A stretch of 64,000 nucleotides of DNA. Origin: JADLGL01 sp963823045. GTDB taxonomy: Bacteria > Pseudomonadota > Alphaproteobacteria > Rhizobiales > Kaistiaceae. The DNA lies in contig CAWGKA010000004.1 of the NCBI GenBank assembly GCA_963823045.1, positions 62,001 through 126,000 on the forward strand. The letters are read 5' to 3'. Positions 25,939-34,391 of the stretch are shown piece by piece. The notes under the pieces are model-generated. The model ran no database searches and was not told where the DNA came from. It saw only the letters and a list, made by a program, of their open reading frames with translations. Position 1 is the stretch's first letter. Each line of letters starts with the position of its first letter. The position numbers and the translations under genes were made by a program.

Positions 25939-26427
25939 ATGTCAGACCTGACCCATATCGACGAAAACGGCACCGCGCGCATGGTCGACGTCTCCGACAA
26001 GTCGGAGACCGAACGCACCGCCCGCGCGGAGGGCGCGGTGACGATGCGGCCGAAGACCCTCACCGCGATCCTCGCGGGCGAGGCCAAGAAGGGCGACGTC
26101 ATCAGCGTTGCCCGTATCGCCGGTATCATGGCGGCGAAGCGCACCGCCGATCTGATCCCGCTCTGTCATCCGCTCGCGCTCACCAACATCGACGTCGAAA
26201 TCGAGGGCGACGACAAGCTGCCCGGCCTCCGCGTCACCGCGATTGCCAAGCTGACCGGCCGCACCGGCGTCGAGATGGAAGCGCTGACCGCCGTCTCCGT
26301 CGCCTGCCTTACGATCTACGACATGGCCAAGGCCATGGATCGCGGCATGGCGATCACCGGCATTCGCCTCGTCGAGAAGGCGGGCGGCCGGTCCGGCCAT
26401 TGGCGCGTTGCCGAGGCCGCCGGCTGA
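25939..26427 (+). CDS. moaC: Cyclic pyranopterin monophosphate synthase MoaC
   Basis: 162 residues, usual length. It turns the MoaA product into cyclic pyranopterin monophosphate. Conserved stretches: MVDVSDKSETERTARAEG, KGDVISVARIAGIMAAKRT, LIPLCHPLALT and GVEMEALTAVSVACLTIYDM. The ATG lies 1 bp after the moeB stop, so they are co-translated. MoaC needs the MoaA product, so its intact state beside a broken moaA is notable. Confidence 0.95.
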   Translation: MSDLTHIDENGTARMVDVSDKSETERTARAEGAVTMRPKTLTAILAGEAKKGDVISVARIAGIMAAKRTADLIPLCHPLALTNIDVEIEGDDKLPGLRVTAIAKLTGRTGVEMEALTAVSVACLTIYDMAKAMDRGMAITGIRLVEKAGGRSGHWRVAEAAG

Positions 26428-26430
26428 CGC

Positions 26431-26964
26431 TCAGCGCGGCGGCCGGAATGTCGGGCCGAGATCGGGCTTCAATTCGAGACGCGGGCCGCCGATGAGATCG
26501 ACGCAGAAAGGCACCGCCGCGATGACGGCGTTCATGCAGGTGCGGATCGCCGCCGGCCGGCCGGGCAAATTGATGATAAGGCTCGATCCGCGGGTCGCCG
26601 CGATCTGGCGCGACAGGATCGCCGTCGGCACCTCGGCAAGGCTTGCGAGCCGCATCGCTTCGCCAAAGCCAGGCAAGATGCGGTCGCAGACATCCATCGT
26701 CGCTTCCGGCGTGACATCGCGCGGGGAGGGTCCCGTCCCGCCGGAAACGAGGATCAGCGGACAGTGTTTGTCGTCCGCCAGTTCGATGAAGGTCGCGGCA
26801 ATCCCATCGCGCTCGTCGGCAATAAGCCGGTATTCCTGATGCCAAGGGACGTTCAGCGCCGCCTCGACATAGTCGGCAATGGCCGGGCCGCTGAGATCCT
26901 CGTAGTCGCCGCGGCTGGCGCGGTCGGAAACGACGACGATGCCGATCGGAATGGACCCTGCCAT
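26431..26964 (-). CDS. mog: Molybdopterin adenylyltransferase (MogA/MoaB type)
   Basis: 177 residues from the ATG at 26964 (MAGSIPIG). It activates molybdopterin with ATP before molybdate insertion. The fold motifs are IGIVVVSDRASRG, LVSGGTGPSPRDVTPEAT, LPGFGEAMR and the MPT-binding loop LIINLPGRPAA. It converges on moaC with a 3-bp gap and is divergent from moaE. The mog name is chosen for the SGGTG/PRDVTPEA signature; the E. coli MoaB paralogue is close in sequence. Confidence 0.88.
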   Translation of the reverse strand: MAGSIPIGIVVVSDRASRGDYEDLSGPAIADYVEAALNVPWHQEYRLIADERDGIAATFIELADDKHCPLILVSGGTGPSPRDVTPEATMDVCDRILPGFGEAMRLASLAEVPTAILSRQIAATRGSSLIINLPGRPAAIRTCMNAVIAAVPFCVDLIGGPRLELKPDLGPTFRPPR

Positions 26965-27079
26965 GCTATTGTCGGTCCGCGGTTCATGCAGCAAGGCAGA
27001 GACATAGCCGCTGCTGGCCTCGATCGGAAGGGAACGTGTTGACCCTTGGCAAGCGCAGCGCCGCGACAACGGTGGAACG

Positions 27080-27586
27080 ATGAGCACACCGGCAAAGATC
27101 AAGGTCTCCGTGCAGACCGAGCCTTTCGACGCGGCATCGGAGACTGCGGAGCTGACCCGAGGTCTGAGCGACGTTGGCGCCATCGTCACTTTCACCGGCG
27201 TCTGCCGCAGCGAGAACGGCCGCCTTGCGGCGCTCGAGCTCGAGCACTATCCCGACATGGCCGAGGCGGAGATCGCTCGCATCGCCACGGAGGCGGCGTC
27301 ACGCTGGCCGCTTCAGGCGCTCGCCGTCATCCATCGCACCGGCCGCATCGAGCCTGGCGAGAACATCGTTCTGGCGATCGCCGTCGCCTCCCATCGCGCC
27401 GCCGCCTTCGCCGCAGCCGAATACATGATGGACTTCCTCAAGACCGAGGCGCCGTTCTGGAAGAAGGAACACGCCGCCGACGGTTCCGCGACGCAGTGGG
27501 TCGAAGCGAAGACGGCCGATGATGAAGCGGTCGCGCGCTGGCACGCGCCGGAGCATGCCGACGCAGCCAATGACGACGAGGACTAG
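27080..27586 (+). CDS. moaE: Molybdopterin synthase catalytic subunit MoaE
   Basis: 168 residues. It transfers sulfur from MoaD thiocarboxylate to cyclic pyranopterin. Conserved: GAIVTFTGVCR, LELEHYPDMAE, HRTGRIEPGE, and the catalytic lysine region DFLKTEAPFWKKE. The C-terminus is acidic and variable. The stop TAG (27584-27586) lies in a CTAG palindrome that is also a possible stop for modC on the other strand. The partner MoaD is encoded at 30685. Confidence 0.95.
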   Translation: MSTPAKIKVSVQTEPFDAASETAELTRGLSDVGAIVTFTGVCRSENGRLAALELEHYPDMAEAEIARIATEAASRWPLQALAVIHRTGRIEPGENIVLAIAVASHRAAAFAAAEYMMDFLKTEAPFWKKEHAADGSATQWVEAKTADDEAVARWHAPEHADAANDDED

Positions 27587-28654
27587 ATAGCCCTCGACGG
27601 CGACAGCCTTGATCAGAGCCGTGACTTTCGATCCCGCTGCTAGCCCGAGATCCTGAACGGCGTCCGCCGTGAGCCGCGCCAGCAGAACTTCGCCGCCAAG
27701 GTCGAGCCGCACATCGATGCCGGTCCTTCGTGCTTGCAGCGCGCTCACCGTCGCCGGTAGGCGATTGCGGATCGACAGTCGCCCGGGTTCGCCGACGGCA
27801 AGCGCGACGTCGCGCGCATGGACGCGCACGCGCACCGTCGCGCCGACCGGCGCGGCCAAGAGCGGCACCGTCATTGGCCCGGCCGCGTGGGCAAGCGCTG
27901 CCACCCCCCGTTCCTCGTCGATTGCCGATACCTTGGCAGTGAGAATGACGCCGGTCTCCGTTTCATCGAGCGGCAACAGATCGAGGCGGGAGAGGATGTC
28001 TGCCGTTGCGCCTGCGGCGGTGACCTTGCCGGCGTCGAGGACGATCACCGCATCGGCGAGGCGGGCCACTTCCTCGACGGCGTGGCTGATATAGACCATC
28101 GGGATATTCGTCTCGGCGCGCATGCGATCGAGATAGGGCAGGATCTCGGCGCGCCGCGCTTGATCGATCGCCGCCAGCGGCTCGTCCATGATCAGCGCGC
28201 GCGGCTGCATCAGCAATGCCCTGCCGATGGCGACGCGCTGCTGCTCGCCGCCGGAAAGATTGCGCGGTGAACGGTCGAGCAATGCGCCGATGCCGAGGAG
28301 GTCGACAACCGCCGTTGCATCGCCGCGCTGCTCCGAGGCCGGCAGGAAGCGGCGGCCGAACAACAGATTCTGTCGCACGGTCAGATGCGGGAAGAGCCGG
28401 CCTTCCTGAAACACGACGCCGATGCGCCGCCTGCGTTGCGGCACGAAGGTGCCGGAAGCAGTGTCGGCCAGAATGACGCCATCGAGCGCGATCCGCCCTT
28501 CGCTCGGCCTTCTCAGTCCAGCAATCAACCCCGCGAGCGTTGACTTGCCCGCGCCCGAGCGGCCGAAGAGGGCCGTCACGCCGGGGCCGGTCGTGAAGCT
28601 GGCGTCGAGCGTGAAATCCCCCTGCCGATGGCGGACTGCGACTTGGAAACTCAT
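27299..28654 (-). CDS. modC: Molybdate ABC transporter ATP-binding protein ModC (3' read-through)
   Basis: Starts at the ATG at 28654, overlapping the modB stop as ATGA. Walker A GRSGAGKST (31-39), signature NLSGGEQQRVAIGRAL, Walker B ALIMDEPLAAID, H-loop YISHAVEEVARLADA, and a C-terminal TOBE/Mop domain (RNRLPATVSALQ, GSKVTALIKAVAVEG). The frame then runs on for about 95 residues antisense to moaE with no family similarity. Removing one G from the GGG near 27592 would end it as VEAI at the TAG shared with the moaE stop, giving the normal length. I think the extension is a sequence error. Confidence 0.88.
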   Translation of the reverse strand: MSFQVAVRHRQGDFTLDASFTTGPGVTALFGRSGAGKSTLAGLIAGLRRPSEGRIALDGVILADTASGTFVPQRRRRIGVVFQEGRLFPHLTVRQNLLFGRRFLPASEQRGDATAVVDLLGIGALLDRSPRNLSGGEQQRVAIGRALLMQPRALIMDEPLAAIDQARRAEILPYLDRMRAETNIPMVYISHAVEEVARLADAVIVLDAGKVTAAGATADILSRLDLLPLDETETGVILTAKVSAIDEERGVAALAHAAGPMTVPLLAAPVGATVRVRVHARDVALAVGEPGRLSIRNRLPATVSALQARRTGIDVRLDLGGEVLLARLTADAVQDLGLAAGSKVTALIKAVAVEGYLVLVVIGCVGMLRRVPARDRFIIGRLRFDPLRRGTVGGVFLLPERRLGLEEVHHVFGCGEGGGAMGGDGDRQNDVLARLDAAGAMDDGERLKRPA

Positions 28655-29346
28655 CGGCCGGCGATCCTGCGTCGCGCCCGCACCGCCAGCCATTCGGACA
28701 CGACCAACGCGCCGACCGCGATGACGATGGCGATGACCGTCAGGCGGATCGCGCTGTCCTCGCCACCCGGCACTTGCAGGTCCGTGTAGATCGCGGCGGG
28801 GAGGGTGCGCGTCTCGCCGGGGATATTTGAGACGAAGGTGATCGTCGCGCCGAACTCGCCGATTGCTTTGGCGAAGCCGAGGACCACGCCGGCGATGATG
28901 CCGGGCAGCGTCAGCGGCAGCGTGACCAGAAAGAACGTCGCGATGCGCCCGGCGCCGAGCGTTCCGGCCGCCTCTTCGAGGCGCTCATCGACCGCCTCGA
29001 TGGCGAGCCGGATCGCCCGCACCATCAGCGGGAATCCCATTACGGCGGCCGCGAGCGCCGCGCCCGTCCAGCGGAAGGCGAAAACGATGCCGAGATGGTC
29101 AGCGAGAAAAGCGCCGATCGCACCCTGTCGTCCGAATAGGATGAGAAGGAGATAACCTGTGACGACGGGCGGCATCACCAGCGGCAGATGGACAAGGATA
29201 TTCAGCGCGGATCGGCCCCAGAAGCGCCCGCGCGCCAGCGCCAGGCCGACCAACACGCCGAAGGGTAGGCTAACGATCGTCGCCGTCGCCGCGACTTGCA
29301 GGCTCAGACGAACGGCGTCCCATTCGGTGTCGCTTAGACCGAACAT
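28651..29346 (-). CDS. modB: Molybdate ABC transporter permease ModB
   Basis: 231 residues with about five membrane segments. N-terminus MFGLSDTEWDAVRLSLQVA and the ABC permease EAA loop EEAAGTLGAGRIATFFLVTLP are typical, as are HLPLVMPPVVTGY and GEFGATITF. It starts 3 bp after the modA stop and overlaps modC by ATGA, so modA, modB and modC are one operon. Confidence 0.95.
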   Translation of the reverse strand: MFGLSDTEWDAVRLSLQVAATATIVSLPFGVLVGLALARGRFWGRSALNILVHLPLVMPPVVTGYLLLILFGRQGAIGAFLADHLGIVFAFRWTGAALAAAVMGFPLMVRAIRLAIEAVDERLEEAAGTLGAGRIATFFLVTLPLTLPGIIAGVVLGFAKAIGEFGATITFVSNIPGETRTLPAAIYTDLQVPGGEDSAIRLTVIAIVIAVGALVVSEWLAVRARRRIAGR

Positions 29347-29349
29347 CGA

Positions 29350-30192
29350 TCAGCCATCACACGGGACGGGCGGCGCCGGCGAACCATCGGCGGCAAAGAC
29401 GGTGAAGCCTTGCGCCTCGAAGATGCATTGCGCTGTCGGTGACCGCAGAAAGGCGAGGAATGCATCCGCTGCCGGATTGTCGCTGCCGGCGAGGATCGTC
29501 GCCGGATAGATGATCGGCGGATGCGTGTCGTCCGGAAAAATGCCAATCGCTTCCACCGCTGGATCGGCGACATCGTCTGTCGCGTAGACGATCCCGAGCG
29601 GCGCCTCACCGCGCGAGACGAAGGCGAGAGCTGCGCGCACGTTCTCGGCTTCGGCGAGGTGATCGGCGACGCTATCCCATAAGCCGAGGGATTGCAGCGC
29701 TGCTTTCGCGTAGCGTCCCGCCGGGACCGCGGCGGTGTCCGCCACGGCGAGTCGTCCCCCCTCCAGCATCCCCACGAGATCGAGTTCCGGCGTTACTTCA
29801 ACAGCTTGTGCCGTGCCGTTCGGAGCGACGAGAACGAGCCGGTTGCCGAGCAGGTTGGTGGTCGTGTTCGCGCGTATGAGGCTGTGATTGGCAAGATACG
29901 CCATCCAGTCGAGGTCGGCCGAAATGAAGATGTCGGCCGGCGCGCCCTGTTCGATCTGGCGGGTGAGGGCCGAGCTTGCGGCGTAGGAAACGACGGCGTC
30001 GCCGCCCTCCTGTTCGTGCCAGGCCGCGACGACTGCATCGAGCGCCGTCTGCATCGAGGCCGCAGCGAAGACGGTGACGCGCATTTCCTCCGCTGCGGCC
30101 GGGGGCGCGGCGCCGGCCGCCACCGCGAGGCCCGAGGCCAGCGTTGCAGCGATTGTCCATCGACGACTGAAGCGCACGGTTCCTCCCGGCAT
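29350..30192 (-). CDS. modA: Molybdate-binding periplasmic protein ModA
   Basis: 280 residues with a signal peptide of about 35 (RFSRRWTIAATLASGLAVAA, ending AAAEE). Mature motifs: VTVFAAASMQTALD, SYAASSALTRQIEQGAPADI, FISADLDWM, GNRLVLVAPNG, PAGRYAKAAL, APLGIVYATD. The ATG at 30192 is 82 bp after modE; that gap contains inverted repeats likely to bind ModE. Confidence 0.94.
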   Translation of the reverse strand: MPGGTVRFSRRWTIAATLASGLAVAAGAAPPAAAEEMRVTVFAAASMQTALDAVVAAWHEQEGGDAVVSYAASSALTRQIEQGAPADIFISADLDWMAYLANHSLIRANTTTNLLGNRLVLVAPNGTAQAVEVTPELDLVGMLEGGRLAVADTAAVPAGRYAKAALQSLGLWDSVADHLAEAENVRAALAFVSRGEAPLGIVYATDDVADPAVEAIGIFPDDTHPPIIYPATILAGSDNPAADAFLAFLRSPTAQCIFEAQGFTVFAADGSPAPPVPCDG

Positions 30193-30217
30193 GCACTGAT
30201 TATGTCCGTGAAACCAT

Positions 30218-30266
30218 ATCGCGCCGTATAGCGATGCGGAACCGATATCGCCGGGCCGCCATATCG
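30218..30266. promoter_or_regulatory. Candidate ModE-binding repeats upstream of modA
   Basis: Two inverted repeats fill the modE-modA gap: ATCGC-N8-GCGAT (30218-30235) and CGATAT-N12-ATATCG (30243-30266), the first arm of which is itself part of a CGATATCG palindrome. ModE sites in proteobacteria are AT-rich TATA-type inverted repeats in front of modA, so position and base content fit. This is a local AT-rich patch in GC-rich DNA. Confidence 0.45.
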
Positions 30267-30274
30267 TTTCTTCG

Positions 30275-30670
30275 TCAGTGGGGTTCCTGGGCCAGGAGGC
30301 CGCGGATGGCAGCCATTTCCTTGGAACCGTCTAGCCCGGTCATGATCTTCCGATACGCGGCAAGGACGGCCTCGCCCGTCTTGGTGAGGGCGGCGCCCTG
30401 GTCCTTGCCGCCGCGCGATGCCGTCACCAGCGGTTCGGCGAAGCAGTCATTCATCGTCGCCACCAGCAGCCAGGCGCGCTTGTAGCTCATCCCCATCGCC
30501 CGCCCGGCGGCCGCGATCGATCCAGTCTCGCGGATCAGTTCAAGAAGATCGGCCTTACCCGGGCCGATGGCGATGTCGTCACCGAACACGAAGCGCAGGC
30601 TGACCCGCAGTGATTTGCTGTCGGTGCGCTTCTTTTTGCGGGCGGCGGATGGAATCGGCTTTTTCGCCAT
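30275..30670 (-). CDS. modE: ModE-type molybdate regulator, DNA-binding domain only
   Basis: 131 residues. The N-terminal winged helix is clear: LRFVFGDDIAIGPGKADLLE, ETGSIAAAGRAMGMSYKRAW and SRGGKDQGAALTKTGEAVL. The C-terminal Mop (TOBE) domains that bind molybdate in E. coli ModE are absent, as in many alphaproteobacterial forms. It is encoded between moaD and modA and may repress modABC through the repeats at 30218-30266; how it senses molybdate is not visible. Confidence 0.9.
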   Translation of the reverse strand: MAKKPIPSAARKKKRTDSKSLRVSLRFVFGDDIAIGPGKADLLELIRETGSIAAAGRAMGMSYKRAWLLVATMNDCFAEPLVTASRGGKDQGAALTKTGEAVLAAYRKIMTGLDGSKEMAAIRGLLAQEPH

Positions 30671-30684
30671 ACCGTGGCCGAACG

Positions 30685-30969
30685 CTAGCCGCCCGTCATC
30701 ATGGGAAAGACCGCTATCTCGCCCGCCCCGCGCACCGGCGTTTCGGCGGTCGCGTGAACGCGGTCCACCGCGGTGCGAAGGGCCAGGCTGTCATCAAGCG
30801 CGGCAGCATATTCGGGGCCGCGGCTGCGTAGCCATGCGAGGAAGTCCCCCACGGTCGCGACCTCAGCGGGTATCTCCAAGACTTCCTGTCCCTTGCCGAC
30901 ACCTTCACGCACTGACGCGAAGTAGAGCACCTTCGCCGAGGTCGGTTCAGCGATTGCGTCGATAGCCAT
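30685..30969 (-). CDS. moaD: Molybdopterin synthase sulfur carrier MoaD
   Basis: 94 residues with a ubiquitin-like fold and the required C-terminal Gly-Gly (VFPMMTGG) that is adenylated by MoeB and thiocarboxylated. Core strands: AKVLYFASVREGVGKGQEVLE and TVGDFLAWL. It lies 14 bp upstream of modE on the same strand and may head the modE-modABC transcript. Confidence 0.9.
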   Translation of the reverse strand: MAIDAIAEPTSAKVLYFASVREGVGKGQEVLEIPAEVATVGDFLAWLRSRGPEYAAALDDSLALRTAVDRVHATAETPVRGAGEIAVFPMMTGG

Positions 30970-31080
30970 TCCCGATTTCCTCCCGGAAGCGGTTTGGAGT
31001 GCAATCTAAGGAAACCAGGCAAGCGGGCACAAGCGCTCTTGCTGAACGGCCCACCGGACATGTGTCAGCGGCGCCCGCGT

Positions 31081-31434
31081 TCAGCTGACGCAGAAGGTCC
31101 GATAGAGCGCACTGATGATCTCGATCACTTCGGGTCGAGCGATGGAATAAGCCACGTTCTTGCCGTCACGCCGCGTTTCCACCAGATCATCGGCACGCAA
31201 GCGCGCGAGCTGCTGCGAAACCACGGGCTGCCGCAGGTTCAGCCGCTGCTCGAGCTCTCTCACCGTCTTCTCGCCGTCGATCAGAAGACAAAGGATAACG
31301 AGCCGCGTCTCGTGCGACAGCGCCTTCAGCAAGGCCGTCGCCCCGACGGCGCTGTCGAGCATGCGACCGATGTCCGGAACGGCCGATGCCGGCTCCCGCT
31401 CTAGCCCATCTGCTAGCGGCGCGTTGTTTTTCAA
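31081..31434 (-). CDS. ArsR-family transcriptional regulator
   Basis: 117 residues. Winged helix: LLKALSHETRLVILCLLIDG, VRELEQRLNLRQPVVSQQLARLRADDLVETRRDGKNVAYSI. No metal-binding Cys pair of the ELCVCDL type is present, so it is probably a redox or metabolite sensor of the BigR/SqrR or SoxR-like group rather than an arsenic sensor. The single C-terminal Cys is in RTFCVS. It is transcribed toward moaD with a 111-bp gap. The 31435-31717 gap upstream holds no other gene that I can support. Confidence 0.85.
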   Translation of the reverse strand: MKNNAPLADGLEREPASAVPDIGRMLDSAVGATALLKALSHETRLVILCLLIDGEKTVRELEQRLNLRQPVVSQQLARLRADDLVETRRDGKNVAYSIARPEVIEIISALYRTFCVS

Positions 31435-31717
31435 GGTGAGGGAGCCTTCATCTGACGCTGCACTCGCGTTGCGCAGCTATAGCCCGCGCCTCGCGAACAC
31501 CGCAACAAGGCCGGCACGGCCTACCGGGCGAAAGCCAGACTCGACGTGAAGGTTTAAATTGGAATCATCCGTCGGTTGTTCGCCGATCGTTTCCGAAAAG
31601 ACAGCGCTCTCCGACTTGCCTGCGACATTCCGTCAGGAGCTTGCATTGCCACAGAACTGCCGCGATCGGAACACGACCTAACAAGTGTGGGCGACGCTTA
31701 TCCGAAGGAGAAATCCT
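31435..31717. other. Non-coding gap between the ArsR gene and the secreted-protein gene
   Basis: 283 bp between divergent genes. The only feature seen is GAAGGAG 7 nt before the ATG at 31718. The bases around 31540-31580 are less GC-rich than the flanks and may hold promoters for both directions, but no clear -35/-10 pair was found. Confidence 0.5.
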
Positions 31718-32212
31718 ATGAAACGGATTATGCGTGTTGCAGGTCTCGCCGGCGCCATGGCCCTCGCCATCCCCGCAAGTTTCGCCTTTGCCCAGGGCAA
31801 TCTCGCCATAGGCACTGTCGCCAAGTTCAGCCTTGGTGAATGCACCTATGTATTGCGGAGCGGTGATACATTCGTCGACACCGATCCGGAGACCGGCGAA
31901 TGCTTCCGGGTCGCCATCGGCGACCAGGTTGCCATCAACTACCATCGCGCCGCCGCCCTTAACGAGGTCGACGGCATCCAGCGCTATGAGGACGAATACA
32001 CGCTCGGCATGGTGGAGGCGATCACCTCCGACACGCTGACCCTGGACTCGGGCGCCGAGTTCGACATCACTCAGCTCGCGACCCGGCCGAGTGTTGCCGA
32101 AGGTGACTATGTCCGCATCGATTTCGTCGTCACCACGGCGGACAAGAACGTCGCCATTTCCGTCGCCAATGCCGATCTCGGCGTCGTCAACCAGCTCCAG
32201 CAGCAGAACTGA
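31718..32212 (+). CDS. Secreted protein with DUF1344-like C-terminal half
   Basis: 164 residues with a signal peptide of about 26 (MKRIMRVAGLAGAMALAIPA ... AFAQ). Two cysteines (GECTYVL and GECFRVA) 18 residues apart could form a disulfide. The second half (TLGMVEAITSDTLTLDSG, FDITQLATRP, VAEGDYVRIDFVV) is like the small rhizobial DUF1344 OB-type proteins; the first half looks like another such strand set. GAAGGAG lies 7 nt before the ATG. It is followed by a strong hairpin. Function unknown. Confidence 0.75.
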   Translation: MKRIMRVAGLAGAMALAIPASFAFAQGNLAIGTVAKFSLGECTYVLRSGDTFVDTDPETGECFRVAIGDQVAINYHRAAALNEVDGIQRYEDEYTLGMVEAITSDTLTLDSGAEFDITQLATRPSVAEGDYVRIDFVVTTADKNVAISVANADLGVVNQLQQQN

Positions 32213-32222
32213 CAGCTGCGCG

Positions 32223-32250
32223 CTCCGCGGGCGAGCAATCGCCCGCGGAG
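32223..32250 (+). terminator. Hairpin terminator with GCAA tetraloop
   Basis: CTCCGCGGGCGA and TCGCCCGCGGAG make a perfect 12-bp stem closed by a GCAA (GNRA) loop, 10 bp after the stop at 32212. It ends the core block before the glycan island. Confidence 0.7.
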
Positions 32251-32659
32251 GCATCGGGGCGTCGTCACAAATGTAGCGAAGTCGCTTGGCCCCGCGGTTG
32301 TGGGTGGATAAGCGCCGGCAGCGCGGGTCGCCGAGGTCGCGCTCACATTTCTTTGAAGATCGACGGTCGCTCGCCGAGCGAGGGCGTCTTGGCCGCGGCG
32401 ATCCTGCCGATCATGCTTTGTAGCACCCGCTCCTGCAGTGCCAATCAGCCCCGGCACACCAATCTCAGTCGCGCGGGTGAACGGATCCGATCACCCCGCT
32501 GCGATGCCCGATCGCACGTGTCGGAGACAGAGAAGCCTTCTCTTGGTTGCACTATTCTTTCCGCGAGGGCATCTTTGGCGCAGGCGGATCTGCGTGGGGC
32601 TTAGTGGAGATGCGCCCGTATCAAAACGGAGGATTTTGGCTCGGTCCTCAGGAACGGCG
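32251..32659. other. Junction region before the glycan island, no supported gene
   Basis: About 400 bp. A frame open from 32438 runs into the sulfotransferase gene but its product (Arg/Pro-rich) has no signal or family likeness, so I treat it as untranslated leader. No repeat, integrase fragment or attachment site was found. Confidence 0.4.
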
Positions 32660-34337
32660 ATGAAAGTCGGCGAGGGTCAGCACCCGTGCGAGTCTGCAGA
32701 ACCGTCCCCGGTCTCGATTCGGGGCGATAGGGGTGAGTACCTGAAGACCTGCGTTCTTGTCCTTGGCATGCATCGATCGGGGACGAGCGCCCTGACCCGG
32801 GTTGTGAATCTGCTGGGGTTCAAGCTCCCCGGCGCTCTCATACCCGCAAACCAGTCGAACGCCTCGGGGCACTGGGAATCAACGAAAATCGCGCAAATCA
32901 ACGATCGTATCCTGGCCGCGCTGGACTCCAGCTGGGACGATTGGAAAGCGACGAGCCAACGTCAGCTGCCACCTTCGCTCGAAAGAGAATTCAAGCCTCA
33001 AATCCTGGACATTCTTGCCGAGGAATATGAGGACGCCGGGTCCCTGATCATCAAGGATCCGCGCATTTGTCGACTGACACAAATATGGCTCGAGTGCATC
33101 GAGGCATTCGGCGCTTCCCCGCGCGTAGTCCTGCTGATCCGAAATCCGCTGGAAGTTGCCGCATCTCTGGAGAACCGAAATCACTTCCAGCGACCGTTCG
33201 GACAACTGCTCTGGCTGAGAAACATTCTGGACGCCGAGTGGGGATCGCGGACGGCCGAGCGGTTCTTCGCAAGCTACGATCAGCTGTTGTCCGACTGGCG
33301 CAGCTTGATCGCCGCCATGGCCACGACGCTTCGGTTGGAATGGCCCATCGCCCCGGCGGGAGCCGAGGCGGCGGTTGACGCTTTCCTCGACAGCGATCTG
33401 CGCCACCACACCTACGGCGAAGCGGATATGAGCGGCGATCCGACCGTATCGCCGTGGGTCAAGGACACCTTGCGTGTGCTGCGTTCGTGGGCCTCGGCCT
33501 CCAGCCATGTGGACGACGCCGAGGGACGGACCACGCTGGACCGGATTCGCAACGCGCTGGACGATGCCTCGGGTCTTCTGGGCCCTGTTGTGCCGAAATA
33601 TGAGGACTTGGAGGCCCGGGCACGAGAGGCCGATGAGCGACGACGCGATGCGCTCGCAGGTCAGCAGGAGGTCCGAAAGAAGAATGATCAGCTGCGCGCG
33701 ACCATCAGGGAACAGAGGGAGAAAAACCAACTGCTTCGGGCCCAACTCAAGGACGCGGAGGGACGGCTGACTGCCGTCCGCGAGGAGTTGGACGGGCGAG
33801 TGGAATTGTCGAGGCCGTCGAAGGCGTCTCGTCCGTCGCTCCTTGAGGGATTGATGGAGGAAGACGAGACGCAGAGCGCCGCGGACAAAGATGGAGGAGC
33901 GGTCGCCAGCAAGCCGCGACGGGCTCAATCGCCGGTCGACGCCACGCCCGGCGAGTTTGACGAACTCGCTGCTCGAACTCGATGCTGCTCGAGAGGAACA
34001 GGCGCGCGCAGTTTCAGAAAGGGACAGTCTGCGACACGAGAACCTGCAACTCCGATTGTCGTTGGACGAGAAGGTGGCCGACATCGTTGCCCTTACCGCC
34101 ATGCTGTCCGAGTCCGAGGACGGTCTTGAGAGTCGCGATCGCAGGAACGTGGAGATGAAGGCGCAGGTTCGGGAGTTGAAGCAGACACTCGCACAGCGCT
34201 TGTCGGAAAACAGGTCCCTCAAGCGGGATGTCCTTGCCTATCGCAACCGACATGACGCGCTCATTGCAAGTTTCAGCTGGCGCATGACCGGACCGATACG
34301 TTGGATCGTGAGGCTCGTGGCGCGGCGCAAGGATTGA
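32660..34337 (+). CDS. Sulfotransferase-like protein with C-terminal coiled coil (one frameshift)
   Basis: About 559 residues when read across one frame change near 33960. The start ATG at 32660 has AGGA 6-8 nt upstream. The 5'-phosphosulfate loop is VLGMHRSGTSALTRVVNLLG and the 3' side VVLLIRNPLEVAASL; together they mark a PAPS-dependent sulfotransferase fold (residues 30-280). From about 310 the protein is a long charged coiled coil (EARAREADERRRDA ... LSLDEKVADIVALTAML), ending in SFSWRMTGPIRWIVRLV, a C-terminus seen in glycan-cluster proteins and likely to sit on the membrane. Sulfated carbohydrate is the probable substrate class; none is shown. Confidence 0.75.
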
Positions 34338-34391
34338 AAGACGCGCGTTTGAGTGGGTGTGCCGGGCGGCACAAGAGGGCAAGGACATCTG

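Noticed and set aside
32251..32660. Attachment site matching the tRNA-Thr 3' end at the far side of the island
   Set aside because: Only an 8-base match (CCGGCAGC) was found near 32310, too short to support integration.
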